From: Mesorhizobium sp. 131-2-1
GTDB lineage: Bacteria; Pseudomonadota; Alphaproteobacteria; Rhizobiales; Rhizobiaceae
Reading direction: 5' to 3'
Assembly: GCF_016756535.1 (NCBI RefSeq)
Contig: NZ_AP023247.1
Location: forward strand, 6,200,501-6,264,500
Length of the DNA stretch: 64,000 nt
Both the position numbers and the translations under genes were made by a program. Within the stretch, counting starts at the first letter, position 1. Each line of letters opens with the position of its first letter. This document shows, piece by piece, positions 26,507-37,600 of this stretch. Below the pieces are notes generated by a model, which was not told where the DNA came from, did no database searches, and saw only the letters and a program-made list of their open reading frames with translations.

Positions 26507-26649
26507 TTTGGGTGTGCCGGCGCGATGCTCTGTTCATTAACGAAGATTGAGCCCAAAATATACAGGCTTTGCGGTTGCGACGTGTTCATGGGGGGTGTTC
26601 AGGCCGGGTATACCCAAATTAGAACACGCCCATCGGTTCCGGTGGTCAG
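26507..26649. other. Candidate res site of the Tn3-family element
   Basis: The 143 bp between the resolvase and the TPR gene contain imperfect palindromes of the size of resolvase sites: TGTTCATTAACGAAG ... AAAATATACA (about 26531-26563) and TGTTCAGGCCGGGTATACCC ... AGAACA (about 26597-26627), the latter centred on GGGTATACCC. The position next to the resolvase start is where res sites are found. Confidence 0.5.
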
Positions 26650-27540
26650 TTACGCCGTCGTCGTGGTTTCAGCTTTCTGTAACCTCCGCCAGCCACGCGA
26701 CTGCACCGGGCGTGGCCTGCCAGGCCTGGCCGTTTTCGTCGACGTAGTCAGCTGCCTCATCCTCCCCCCCAAAGTGATATAGCCGTCGATGGAAGCAACC
26801 AAAGGCTGCTTGCCGGAAAGGACGCCAGGCACATGGCTGTGCGCGAGCCAGGCCTCCTCGGCAAGCTTGCCGGCGCCCGGATCGTTTTCACGAAAGGCAA
26901 GAAGTGCCCGCGTGTAGAGCCATGCAGCAGCGCCATCGTCTTCGTGCTGTTTGAGAAGCTTCCTCAGGGCCTTGATATCGTCGCGCGCCAGCAAATGCCC
27001 GGCCAGCACGTAGCGGATGCCCTGATTGTCATTCGGATTGAGCTTGAGCATTGACTGATAATGGTCGATGGCCTCCTGGTGCTGACCAAGCCGCCAGAGT
27101 ACCGCGGCAAGACCTGCCCGCGCCCGCATGTAGGGGCGCGTCTCGAGAAAACCCCAGAAGCGACCGGCATATCCCTCAAACCCGTCAGGGCCCAGCGCCT
27201 CTTCACCCGCCGCGACGCCCTTCTGGTAATAGTCCAGCACTTCCTCGACAGACCCCGCCTCTTCTTCGGCCAACAGCACATAGGCGTCGGCGCACAACGG
27301 CGAGACTTTAAGCGCTTTCCGGGCCAGCGTAATACGCTTGATGCGACTGGTTGCTTCCCAAGCCTCATACATGATGTCTTGCGCAGCGTCCGTCGGGTCG
27401 CTCCCACGCCCTCCGCCGAAAAGACCTGCCATGAACCCCTCCATGCCGCGCCGGTCCGGCATCGGAGGCAGAGCATTGTCATTTTCCGGCTTCTTGGATT
27501 TCGCCACTGCCTTCTTTCGGGCCTTCTTCGATACAGGCAT
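26650..27540 (-). CDS. TPR-repeat passenger protein of a Tn3-family transposon, C-terminus frameshifted
   Basis: From the ATG at 27540 (MPVSKKARKKAVAKSKK, preceded by AAGGG) the protein has a basic N-terminus and tetratricopeptide-like repeats, for example ARAGLAAVLWRLGQHQEAID with YQSMLKLNPNDNQGIRYVLA. Such proteins are common passengers of rhizobial Tn3-like elements; function unknown. After DGYITLGG the frame shifts in a run of seven G (about 26766-26772): the read frame ends in Arg/Thr-rich sequence, while the neighbouring frame continues sensibly as EDEAADYVDENGQAWQATPG. One extra G would restore the normal C-terminus, so this is a recent mutation or a sequencing error. Confidence 0.8.
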   Translation of the reverse strand: MPVSKKARKKAVAKSKKPENDNALPPMPDRRGMEGFMAGLFGGGRGSDPTDAAQDIMYEAWEATSRIKRITLARKALKVSPLCADAYVLLAEEEAGSVEEVLDYYQKGVAAGEEALGPDGFEGYAGRFWGFLETRPYMRARAGLAAVLWRLGQHQEAIDHYQSMLKLNPNDNQGIRYVLAGHLLARDDIKALRKLLKQHEDDGAAAWLYTRALLAFRENDPGAGKLAEEAWLAHSHVPGVLSGKQPLVASIDGYITLGGRMRQLTTSTKTARPGRPRPVQSRGWRRLQKAETTTTA

Positions 27541-27700
27541 TTCTACCATTCCCTTCGATGCTTCACGCCGCTTGTTTCTGCTCAAAATCGATCCTGCTGT
27601 TCAGGTCGAGGTTGAAGCGGCCATAAGGATTGACGTGACCGTATCAGCGGCTGTCGTGTTGCCTCACGTAATTTTGTTACCGGCTGCCTCACCAAGGATG

Positions 27701-27985
27701 TTACCCGCTCGCCAGACGTGCGGAATCTGAAGCGACATACGGCGCTAGGCGGCTGACCTCGCCGATGAGCCGCTGCACGGCTTGTTGTCGCCACGCCCTT
27801 ACTCGCTTCTGCAACGTGTGAAGCTGGTGCAAGCTGTATCGTCCAGGATAACGGACCTGGAACTCGACGAGAAGTTCAAGTGCGGTCTGATCCGGACGCT
27901 CTTCAAGGCATCGTGCCATCTCTTCCCAATGGTCCTTGAAGATGTCGGGACGTCGGCCGCGCGGTTTGTCGTTGAGCCGACGTTA
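27701..27985 (-). pseudogene. C-terminal fragment of an rve-type (integrase-core) transposase
   Basis: Minus-strand residues such as RPDQTALELLVEFQVRYPGR, YSLHQLHTLQKRVRAWRQQA and VQRLIGEV resemble the C-terminal region of DDE integrase-core transposases. The catalytic core is missing. It sits exactly at the point where the Tn3 transposase loses its C-terminus, so the joint is probably an insertion/deletion scar. Confidence 0.65.
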
Positions 27986-30464
27986 AGTCTTTGGCCCAAC
28001 GACAACACCGCGGGCGCGGGCGAAGCGGCGCAGGATCGCTTCGGGATCGGCTAACCCGCTGTGCATTCTGCTCGATCTCCTCCCAGTTGATGACGCTGGA
28101 AAGAATGGGAAGCAGATTGGGCAAGCGCGCAGGCCTGGATGCGGCAGCGCCAGCGTCTGCCGGGCGATCGCCTTAAGGCGTGGCGCCAGTTCAAACCCGA
28201 GCAGATGGCAGAAGGCAAAGCCGATCGAGCTCTGGCCGTGGCTGTCGACATACTGCCGCTGGATCTCCATGTCGGTGCAATGCCGAAGCACGCCCTTGAT
28301 CATCGAAGCAACTTCCGAGGACGAGCACCGCTTGAGTTGCGAGAAGACGCAGGTTGAACCCTTTTCGACGTGCCAGTAGATCATCACGCCGCGACCGCCA
28401 TAGCGGACATGCCATTCGGTCATAAGGTTGCCGTCCCAGGCGCCGAATTTCTTGGAATCCGAGGCACAAGCCGTGCCGGCTTCGCCCCAGATGGCGGTGT
28501 TGCGGATTGCCAGCGTCGCATTGGCAACACGTCCGCAGGCCGCCTCCAGCGCATCCCGATGGATGAAGCGCCGGCCAACATGAAGCAGTTCCTCGTAGCT
28601 GACATCCGGGCATCCGGCCGCCACGCGCTTCAGGCCGGCATTCGTGCCCAGCCCGTAAAGACACAGGATCAGACGCCGGTCGAGCGCACCGCGCGAAAGC
28701 GCCACACGGGAAGCCGACGTTTCAAAGGCGTCCAGAAAGCCGGTGTCGAGCGCCGTCTCCTTCAACACATCCAGCAGTTCCGTCATCGGCCAACGCCGGC
28801 CGATCTCGGCCTTGACCGATCGTAGGCCTTGCGGTTCCGGCAGCGGCTGGAACGGCGTGATCGAGATGCGGTTCTCGCCGCGCCAGAGAATGCGTGCCTT
28901 GTCGTTGCGGGGGAGTTCGGCATTCAGCAGCCGCAATTCCCGCTCAAGCTCGGCCTGGATTTTGCGCGTGAAAGCTCGCGCATCCGACGTCAGGTTGAGC
29001 GCGTTGTAGTAGGCCGCCCGTCGGCTCTCGAAATCCTTGGGCAGATCGTCGTCCGGATTGCGATAGTGGTCCGCCCCGACCACCCAGATTTCCTTGGCCC
29101 GGATGCGGTCGCGCAACTGACTGAGCACGCACAGTTCATAGCTGATCCGGTTGATGCGTCCGTCCTTGCCGATGATCGCGCCGCGGCATTTCGGCGGAAT
29201 GACGCCTTCGATCGGCACCCCGTTCCGCGGCACCACGCGGCAACCGGTTTCGAAGGCCCGCCTGATCCAGTCCAACGCCCCAAGCACGGGCCGATGCACG
29301 GCATTGTTCGAACGAAACTCCAGAACCGAAAGAAGCTTCGGCAGGATTCTTCGATAGTGACCGGCATAGGATCCACGCATAACCTGGTAGATGCGCCGTT
29401 CGAGCGTGCCCTTCGCCCGATGCTCCTTGACGATCGCCGCAAGCTTCTCCTTGCCCGCTACCGGAAAGATCACATCGCAGACCCGGCCACCCGGCGCCTC
29501 GATCGCGGCACCCGCGATATCGACCAGCAGCCGCTCCTTGCCGTAAACCTTCTCGATGTCACGCGCGATGCCGCCCACCACCTTGCGCTTCGAACGCACC
29601 CCGATCTTGTGGATGGTCTCCACCAGCAGGTCGATCATGCCGTCGATGATCTGTGCTTCCCGCATCATCAGGAAAACGGTATGGAGGCCCCAGTTGCCGC
29701 CTCGGGGCGTGGCGGCGCATCTCCGACGCTTTTTCGGCGCCGACCCGCCGAACGATCTGATCGATCCAGGTCTTGCCGGCAGCGGATAGAAGATCCCGCG
29801 GTAAATCCAGCTTCTTGATGAAGGCAAGCCGATCAGCCAGGGCAAGCATGTTGTCCAGCGTGGCTGCACCCGCATCTCCTTTGATCGTATGGAACCCGGT
29901 CGGGCTATCTGGATCGGCCAGCGATGTTTGCATCAGCGCGACCGTTTCCGGGCGAAGCCGATCCGCAACACCGCCAAGAAAGGATTCCAGAAAGCGTTGC
30001 CGCTCGGAGCGCACTATCCGCTCCATCTCCTTTCGCGACGGACCGAAAATCTTGCGATCCCGGCACAACAGAAAAACAGCCTCCATCATCGCTGCGACCG
30101 ATGCTCCCCCAGGGCAAAGCTCCGTCGCTATCCGGCTCGCAAGTGCGGCTCGATCCGCCCGCTTCATCCGGCGGAAACCAAGATGGCGCTAAATCTCGGC
30201 GCAATGGCGCCGCCCTGAACGCCCCGAAAAATCATACCGGCAGAGATCTGCCTTGCTGACGCCAAGCTGCTCGGCCAGATACGAAACCGCGTCATCGGGG
30301 GCCTCAGCCGCCGCGGTGGTGAAATATCCGTTCGCGGCGAAGAACTTCAGTTGAACCGCCAGTCCAAGCCTCGACCCGGCCGCCTTGACCTTCAAAAAGT
30401 CGATGTCGGCAAAAGAGAGGCTCCACGCCCCGGTCAACACCTCGAGCGAAACGAGCAAACCCAT
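27983..30464 (-). pseudogene. Tn3-family transposase tnpA, broken into frames and truncated
   Basis: Three frames in order cover a Tn3 TnpA: 30464-30189 (DUF4158-type N-terminus, SRLGLAVQLKFFAANGYF), 30167-29559 (FGPSRKEMERIVRSERQRF region), and the long main frame to 27983. The long frame contains the catalytic part (WDGNLMTEWHVRYGGRGVMI; QRQYVDSHGQSSIGFAFCHL). There is a frameshift near 29690, and another near 28120, where the neighbouring frame gives LPNLLPILSSVINWEEIEQ. The protein ends abruptly after DPEAILRRFARA, about 100 residues short. The element can no longer transpose on its own. Confidence 0.9.
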
Positions 30465-30544
30465 ACATCCACTCCCTCTTCCAAGAGTGAATTCTCAAGC
30501 GCCGACGCCATACCGGTCAATCTGTTCCGGCAACGTTCCACAAC

Positions 30545-31460
30545 TTGGCCAAAATCGCAGCTTGGGGCCGATTAGGCCATGATCGGAGTGTCGATAGCGC
30601 AGCCAGGTGGCTGCGGAATCATCCCTCCGTCGAGGTCGTCAGCCGAGACCGCTGCCGCCTGTATGCGCAGGCCGTCCGTGAAGGCGCACCGCAGGCTCAC
30701 CAGGTGGCCGACCGGTTTCATCTGGTCCAGAATCTTCGTACGGCAATCGAGGAACAGATGAGCCTTAGTGGACGTGCTTCAGGAAGACCCATCCTGTCCG
30801 AGGACGCTATTGTCGACGCTGCGACACATCGCCGGCGTGCCCGTCTCGCGCATAGTCCTTACGCCAGGAGGGTCTATCCTACCAGATAGGCGGCGAGCAG
30901 CATTGAACCCCACATCACCATGGTGCTTTGAAACGTTCCTTGCCCAATGCTGGAAGTAAGGGAACCGCTGCGGACGGCATCTTTTTCATGATGTCAAGCA
31001 GCGCGGCTACACCGGCAGCTTCTCCAATCTTTAGCGACTGCTGGGAGCTTGGCGGCGGGCCGAAAGAGTGCGCGCCGATGATGTTCCTTCGATGGCGATC
31101 AGCTCGGGACCCGTTCGAGATCCGGATACCGGCCACGCGATTTCGCCAGTTGTTGCCGCGGCGCTGTACATAAAGCCAAGAGGCCTGCTGACGCCTCGAC
31201 AAGCAAGGAAAGTCGATGCCCTGAAGCAGGGATCTGACGCATTCGCCGAGATGCGACGCCTTGGCAATGCGCTTCAACGGTATCCTTCGGAGCAGGAGGT
31301 CGGAAACACTGGCCCCCTAGATCGACGATGCAATCGCCTCCGACATCATTCCGACAACAACGCCATCGAGCTGCCCTGGAGCAACGGACAGGCCGAAGGT
31401 CAGATCAACCGCCTCAAGACCCTCAAGCGCGCAATGTACGGCACCCGCGCGACTGGATGA
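30545..31460 (+). pseudogene. ISL3-family transposase remnant
   Basis: Plus-strand frames together resemble an ISL3-type transposase: VDSAARWLRNHPSVEVVSRD with AHQVADRFHLVQNLRTAIEE, then FLAQCWK-GNRCGRHLFHDV and QRGYTGSFSNL, LLTPRQARKVDALKQGSDAF, and finally NAIELPWSNGQAEGQINRLK. Stops and frameshifts at several points (e.g. near 30890, 30957 and 31270) break it. No complete terminal repeats were recognised. Confidence 0.8.
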
Positions 31461-31697
31461 ACCTGCCCGGTTCCCGAGTACATCCGCCACCGTGACGACC
31501 GGAAGAAAATTCGAGCTGATCGTAGGCCGCTCGCTGCCTGAAGACGGCGCTCCGCGCTACATCGGTTTCGTCCACGGTGCGGATTCCGACGATGGCGCGC
31601 ATGTATTCCGATCTGATGCCGCGCAGCGTTCCGATCTGATCGCGCGCAGGTGGAGCACCTGATCGTCGGGGAAGATGTCACTGCATTTGCGGTTCGG

Positions 31698-32438
31698 TCA
31701 AGCGGCAGCGGAGATGATGGATCTGCGCATGGATTCGCCGTTGAGTTCGAGCCGGTGAGCGTTGTGAACGAGGCGGTCGAGGATGGCATCGGCGTAGGTG
31801 GGATCTCCGATCAGATCGAACCAGCGGGCCACCGGGAGTTGGCTGGTCACCAGCGTTGAGCGACGCCCGTACCGGTCTTCGAGGATTTCGAGCAGGTGGT
31901 GACGGGCATTGCCGTCGAGCGGTTCGAGGCCCCAATCGTCGAGGATAAGGAGATCGACCCTGGCCAGGCTTTTCATGCGCGCGGCGATGCGGCCGTCGCC
32001 CTTGGCCAGGGACAGGTCATCGATGAGCCGCGGCAGTCGGGTGTAGAGGACCGAACGGTTGTCACGGCAGGCCTTGTGACCGATGGCGCAGGCCAACCAG
32101 CTCTTCCCGACCCCGGCCGGCCCGACGATGGCCAAGCTCTCATGGGCGGCGATCCAGTCGCCCTTGAGCAGCTTGTCGAACAGCCGGCGATCGAGACCGC
32201 GCGCAGCACGGTAATCGACATCCTCGGGCACGGCATGGTGGCGTAGCCGCGCATGACGAAGGCGGAGCGCAAGGCGCCGGTCATTACGGTATGTCGCCTC
32301 GTGATCGAGCAGCAGGGCAAGCCATTCGGCGTGGCTGAGGTTGTCGGCATCGCTGTTGCTTTCCAATTCGATGAACGCATGGGCCATGCCGGCCAGGCCG
32401 AGTTGCCCCAGCAGTTCGAGTGTCGGATGTTTGAGCAT
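31698..32438 (-). CDS. istB: IS21-family helper ATPase IstB
   Basis: A 246-residue AAA+ ATPase related to DnaC. The P-loop GPAGVGKSWLA, the DLLILDDWGLEPL Walker B motif and the HHLLEILEDRYGRRSTLVTS sensor region are all present. It assists IstA in target capture and strand transfer. It follows istA by 10 bp and is intact. Confidence 0.95.
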   Translation of the reverse strand: MLKHPTLELLGQLGLAGMAHAFIELESNSDADNLSHAEWLALLLDHEATYRNDRRLALRLRHARLRHHAVPEDVDYRAARGLDRRLFDKLLKGDWIAAHESLAIVGPAGVGKSWLACAIGHKACRDNRSVLYTRLPRLIDDLSLAKGDGRIAARMKSLARVDLLILDDWGLEPLDGNARHHLLEILEDRYGRRSTLVTSQLPVARWFDLIGDPTYADAILDRLVHNAHRLELNGESMRRSIISAAA

Positions 32439-32448
32439 TGTAGTCCTT

Positions 32449-34035
32449 TCAGTTGTAATATCCGGAGCCCCGGATGTTGGTGTGGAAGATCGGCGTGTGG
32501 TCCGGGGCTTCGCGCGCCGGAACCTTGTCGAGCCCCTTCTCGAGGATCGATTTGACCGAGGGATAGTTGCGCGCCTGGATCTCCAGCGCGCGCCGCGCGG
32601 CCGCTTCCAGGCGTTCGGCGCCGAAGCGCTTCGCTAGCCCGATGATGCCGAGGCATGAACGGTAACCCTGCTCGGGATGCGGCCGATCCTCGATGATCTT
32701 TTCAACCAGCAACGACAGCATCGGCCCGATCCGCGCCGCTTCCTCCCGGATCTTCACGGGCGTCCATTCACGGTAGCGCCGATGGCTCGAGGGCATATGT
32801 TCGGGGATCGTCGTATGCCGCCCGTTGCCGCTGCCACGCATGTGCGCGGCGATGCGTTCGCCATCGAGGAAGATTTCGACGGTGCGTGTGGTAATTCGAG
32901 CCTCGACCTCGCGGCGGGCGAAGCGCCAGGGCACCGAGTAATGGTGGTGCTCAATCGCGATGTGATAATCGAGTCCGACTCGGCAACGCTTCCACTCAGC
33001 GTGGACCCACCGTTCCGCCGGCAGCGGCTTGAGGTTCGGCGCGTCGATCTCCTCGAACAGCTGGCGCCGCGTTTTGCTGAACTGGCGAAGCACCCGTGTG
33101 TCGTTGAGATCGGTGATGCATTCGGCGACCGCCGCGTTCACCTCGGCCAGGCTGTAGAAGATCCGGTTGCGCAAGCGGCCCAGGACCCAGCGTTCGACAA
33201 TGCCGACACAGGCCTCGACTTTCGCCTTATCGCGTGGCTTCCTCGGTCTTGCCGGGAGCACCGCCGTGCCGTAATGACGCGCCATGTCGGTGTAGCTGCG
33301 GTTGACCATCGGATCGAAGTGACACGCCTTAATCACCGCGACCTTCGCGTTGTCCGGGACCAGAAGATGGGCCACGCCGCCGAAGAAGGCGAAGGCGCCA
33401 TTGTGCGCCTCGATCCAGTCCGCGAACTGCTCGGTCCACGTCGCGCAGGCAAATGACAAGCTCGATCCGCCGAGCACCGCCACAAACAGATGGGCATCGC
33501 GCACCTCACCGGTCCGGCGGTCGACTACAACCGGCACCGTGTCGCCGGCGTAATCGACAAACATCTTCTCACCGCCCGCGTGGCTCTGCCGCATCGTCAG
33601 AGGCAGGCGGCCTTCCCAGCGCCGGAACAGGTCACACCAACGGCTGTAGCGATAGCCATCCGGGTGGGCGGCGACATACTCTTCCCACAGAACCTGCAGC
33701 GTCACATGCTTGCGCTTCAGCTCACGTGCTACCGCCGACCAGTCCGGTTCCGGCTGTTTGCGCCGGCCGGGCTTCATCCCAGGTAAGCCGTATAGGCAAG
33801 CTTCCAGGTCGGCATCGCTCATCTCGGCCGGGACCGGCCAGTTCAGCCCGGAGCGTGCAAACCGCTTCAGCATATCCCGGACCGTCGTCGGCCCGACCCC
33901 GGCACGCTCGCCAGCCATCCGCGTCGATAGCCCCGCTTCCAAGCTCAGACGTAAAATCTCGCGCACGTGGCGCATCCTAACCCTCCTCGTCGGCATCCAT
34001 TCCTCCGGTCGTTGCCCGACCGGAACATGCCCCAA
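32449..34035 (-). CDS. istA: IS21-family transposase IstA
   Basis: A 528-residue (from the furthest start) DDE transposase with an N-terminal HTH (REILRLSLEAGLSTRMAGER). The integrase core carries KMFVDYAGDTVPVVVDRRTG (first Asp), VPDNAKVAVIKACHF (second Asp) and PRDKAKVEACVGIVERWVLG (Glu), followed by a C-terminal binding region. The first in-frame Met (MGHVPVGQRPEEW) may not be the real start; MPTRRVRMRHVREILRL at 34035-42 is more usual for the family. Confidence 0.95.
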   Translation of the reverse strand: MGHVPVGQRPEEWMPTRRVRMRHVREILRLSLEAGLSTRMAGERAGVGPTTVRDMLKRFARSGLNWPVPAEMSDADLEACLYGLPGMKPGRRKQPEPDWSAVARELKRKHVTLQVLWEEYVAAHPDGYRYSRWCDLFRRWEGRLPLTMRQSHAGGEKMFVDYAGDTVPVVVDRRTGEVRDAHLFVAVLGGSSLSFACATWTEQFADWIEAHNGAFAFFGGVAHLLVPDNAKVAVIKACHFDPMVNRSYTDMARHYGTAVLPARPRKPRDKAKVEACVGIVERWVLGRLRNRIFYSLAEVNAAVAECITDLNDTRVLRQFSKTRRQLFEEIDAPNLKPLPAERWVHAEWKRCRVGLDYHIAIEHHHYSVPWRFARREVEARITTRTVEIFLDGERIAAHMRGSGNGRHTTIPEHMPSSHRRYREWTPVKIREEAARIGPMLSLLVEKIIEDRPHPEQGYRSCLGIIGLAKRFGAERLEAAARRALEIQARNYPSVKSILEKGLDKVPAREAPDHTPIFHTNIRGSGYYN

Positions 34036-34668
34036 GGATCAGGTTCTCCTAACTCCGAACTGCGCGCGATCGTGTCGGAATCCCGCGCGGGTAATTCTCG
34101 GAATGCTGCGCGCCATCACTTCGGAATGCCGCGCGCGATCAAATCGGAACGGTGCGCGCGATGATCTCGGAATCCGCAGTCCACGGCTATGATCGCGAGC
34201 TGCAACGGCGCATTCTCGACCATCTCAAGAAGCAGGGCGTCCGGGCCAATCAGGATATTACCTTAATCACCGACGGGGGGAAGAAGTCCGCTCGCTCGCG
34301 GAAATGATCGCACCGGCGCGAGCATGTCCTCGACTGGTTCCATATCACCATGCGCATCACGGTTTTTCGCCAGTTCGTGCAAGGGCTCGACAACCACGAC
34401 GAGCAGACCGGACAGGACCTGCTTGCAACCTTGCGCAGGATCAAATGGCATCTGTGACGAAATCGCCGAGCTGCAGCTCGACGCGGAAAGTCTCGACACA
34501 GGCTAGCCGAACATGCGCAAGTTCCTGACCCCCAATCGGCGAGTTCCAGGCCTACATCGCCTTCCAACAGTGCCAGCCTGATCAATTACGGCGAGAGCTA
34601 CCGGGCCGGAGATCGCATCAGCCTCTCCGTCGGCAAAGAGCTGTTCTGGTTCATCCCAGCCATCGAGC

Positions 34669-37600
34669 TCAACGTCCCGCGTCGGAGCGCTCTCTGCTTC
34701 TGGAGGAAGCCATTAGGTCCGCTCGGGCTTGATCGGAGGCTTGGCCGATGGACGTTGTGTTTGCTTCGCTCGGCTGCCGCCCGATGGCGAGGCTTTGCGA
34801 ATTGTCAGTCCTCTGCCTTTTCGCCGGTCTCAACGGCGCTGTGTAACGTTCAGTGTTGATGACGACGCCCCCGCTGTTCACGCGGTTGCTCCTGTCCAGT
34901 GTACTCGTCAGCTTGTCCTCGGCCTCGCGCGTCTTGCCCAAGTGCCGTTCCAACGGCGCTGGCGCGACCTGTCTGGCTTGCTGCTCTTGCAAGGCGGCGT
35001 GTTGCACCTGCGACCCGGGTGCTGCCAAAGCTTCGGCAGGGCTTGCGGCAAGCTCGTGCGGCAAGCGCCCCTCTCTCAGTCGGTTTTGCAGCGCCTGCCG
35101 ATCGGCGACGAGGTAGTTGAGGTGCAGCGGCAGCTGCTGGTCTGGCCGCTCTTCGTTCGCCAATCGACGAACCAGCTCGCGCGTGCCGTCCACCACGAAG
35201 ACGCCGCAGTCAACAGCGTTTTTCTGCTGCGCCATGTCGGGTGTTACCAGGGTCGCGTCCAGTCTTGTAGCGAGCTTTCGTGCAGGCGCGTCGTTGTATC
35301 GCTGTTCATTTTGCTGGATGGAGTCGTAGTGATAGGCGACCGCTCTTTCCGGATCGCGGCGATCTACGAGGAGCAGCGACCAATGGGTGCCGCGGTCAAT
35401 ACCCACCCCATCGTTCACTGGCACGAACAGGAAGTCGGATGGGCCGGCGTTTCGATTATAAATCGACTGCAATGTGCCTCGCGCGTCTTGCTGCTCCATG
35501 TGGCGCAGCAGATGGGAGACCGACGGATCGACCAGCCGCGTCCGGGCGGCGAGCGCTGGATCGGCCTGCTGCAGCTGCTGCTCGAGGAATTCGTAATCCC
35601 TCTGGATATGTTCGTCGCCCAGCAGTTGGGTGGCCCCGAGCACCGCCCCCCGGGGGAGATTGGACGAGCCTGACGGAAGGGCTTCGATGTGTGCATCGGA
35701 GGAGGTAGTCAGATCGACCAACGGAACCCCGAGATGGGTGTCTGAGAGCCTGGCGGTCGCTGGCAAGGCGGGTCCCGGAGCCCTTGCCGGTACTGCTGCC
35801 GCTCCAGCTTCCCTTATCGCTCCGCGATGGAGGAGCCAAACGTCGTTGCCCTCCTCTGGCCTCCGGGCGGTGTAGCCGTGGCCTTTAATCTCGTAGTTCC
35901 ATTCCGGCTTGTCCGCGTCCGGCAAGAGGCCATAATGGTACAAGGAAGAGAGCATCGCCTCTGGGACGCGTTGAGTCCCATGGGAGAAGCCTTTGGGCAC
36001 GGCGAACGAAACATTTATGGAGTCCTCGATCGCAGCCGGGGGCGCCTCGGACCTTGCTGAGGGCGCGGCCCCCGCATGCAGCCTTCCGATGTGTTCGGAC
36101 CCTGTCCCTTGAACCGGTACCCCTTGCAATGGCAATTCACCCAATTGCCACATGGGGGGCTGCATCGGCATGCGGCCGCCTGAATTGCCGATTTCGCTCG
36201 GCTGCTGCTGAATGGCGGCGGCTTGCGGCGTATTCAGGGCCCTCTGCCTCTCCGCCGGCCGCAACGGCGCCGTCGAATGTTCATTGTTGATGATGAACCG
36301 CTCGGGTGGCAGGAGGTTGCCCTGGTCAAGCGCATCCGGCCAGGGCCGGATCTGCTGTTGGCTGGCAGCCAAGACTGGCGGGGCGGCGGCCTCAACTCCG
36401 GCGTGCCCAGAGCCGGCCGCTGCCAAAGCGTCCGCCACGATCCTGTCTGACGCAGGCTTCGCATCGCGAACCCGTTCAAGCGCCCAGCGGAGATAATCGT
36501 TGCCTGGAAACAACACCTCGGCGAATTCGATCCGCGAATCATGATCCAGCCCAGAGATCGTCCGGCCCCGCCTGTCAAGCGCCTCAGAAAATCTGCGAAG
36601 ACTATGACCATAGACAACACGGGTGCTTGGGGCCAAGCTGCTGTCACTGGTCACTTGTTCCAAGACATGCGCATCTGCCTTTGAAGGCACCGTCACTGGC
36701 CACCGGCCAGTCGCTGAATAGCCCGGCTCATGATACGCACGCAGGACGTTCAACGCCGGCCTTATATCCCTTATGTCAGTGTCTTTCGGAAAGAAGGTAT
36801 TGAGGTGATCGACCAGGGATTGGTGATTTTTTAGATCAGTCGCTTGGCCACGAGCACCGAGATCATTCGCCAATCGGCGAAGCGCATTCGAGTATATTCG
36901 GAGCGTCGGCGCGCTATGGTGTTGCTGAGCCTCAGCATGGGCGATCGCCTTATCAATCACGTCCCGGTGTTCGTCGGACAAGTGGGGATAGCGGTTAGCC
37001 GGGGCACCAACAGTCGCTGAATAGCCCGGCTCATGATAGGCACGCAGGACGTTCAACGCCCTCTTCATATCATCGTTTTTCGGAAAGAAAGCATCGAGGT
37101 GATCGACCAGGGATTGGTGATTTTTTAGATCAGTCGCTTGGCCACGAGCGCCGAGATCATTTGCCAATCGGCGAAGTGCATACCTGTATTTTAGGACCGT
37201 GCTCTCGCTATATTTTTGCTGAGCCGCAGCGTGGGCGATCGCCTTATCGATAAGGTCGCGGTGTTCGTCGGACAAATGGCGATAGCCGGTGGCACGGGCG
37301 CCACTCGCGACAGGTTCGGCTCGGCGCGGCTCGGCCACGTGCTGCTCAAAACCCGCTTGCCGCGCTTGGCCAGCATCCGGCAAGGGGCCAGGGCGGTCCA
37401 AGAAAGAGAGCATCGCGTCTGGGACGCGTTGAGTCCCATGGGAGAAGCCTTTGGGGACGGGGAATGAGACGTTTATGGAGTTCTCGATGGCAGCGGGGGG
37501 TGCCTCAGCCCTTGCGGAGGGCGCGGCCTCCGCATGCAGCCTTCCGATGTGTTCGGACCCTGTCCGTTGAACCGGTACCCCTTCCAATGGCAATTCACCC

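Larger units (their letters stand above)
31578..34178. mobile_element. Complete IS21-family element with 8-bp target duplication
   Basis: The element is 2601 bp. Both ends read TGCGGATTCCGA inward, followed by several sub-terminal copies of a GCGCGCgATC/TTCCGATctGAT-type motif (three on the left, five or so on the right at 34060-34165), typical IstA-binding repeats of IS21. GTCCACGG occurs directly before (31570-31577) and after (34179-34186) the element, a perfect 8-bp target-site duplication. It carries istA and istB on the minus strand, both apparently intact, so it may still be active. Confidence 0.93.
31490..34665 (+). pseudogene. ISKra4-like transposase remnant split by the IS21 element
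   Basis: Joining 31490-31577 to 34187 onward restores a frame: FELIVGRSLPEDGAPRYIGF then VHGYDRELQRRILDHLKKQG, and LITDGGEEVRSL (needing a small frame correction), HVLDWFHITMRITVFRQFVQ. DWFH followed by the helical region, and later NYGESYRAGDRIS, are typical of ISKra4-type transposases. The coding sequence has additional frameshifts and the 3' end is missing. The IS21 element at 31578-34178 interrupts it. Confidence 0.65.
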
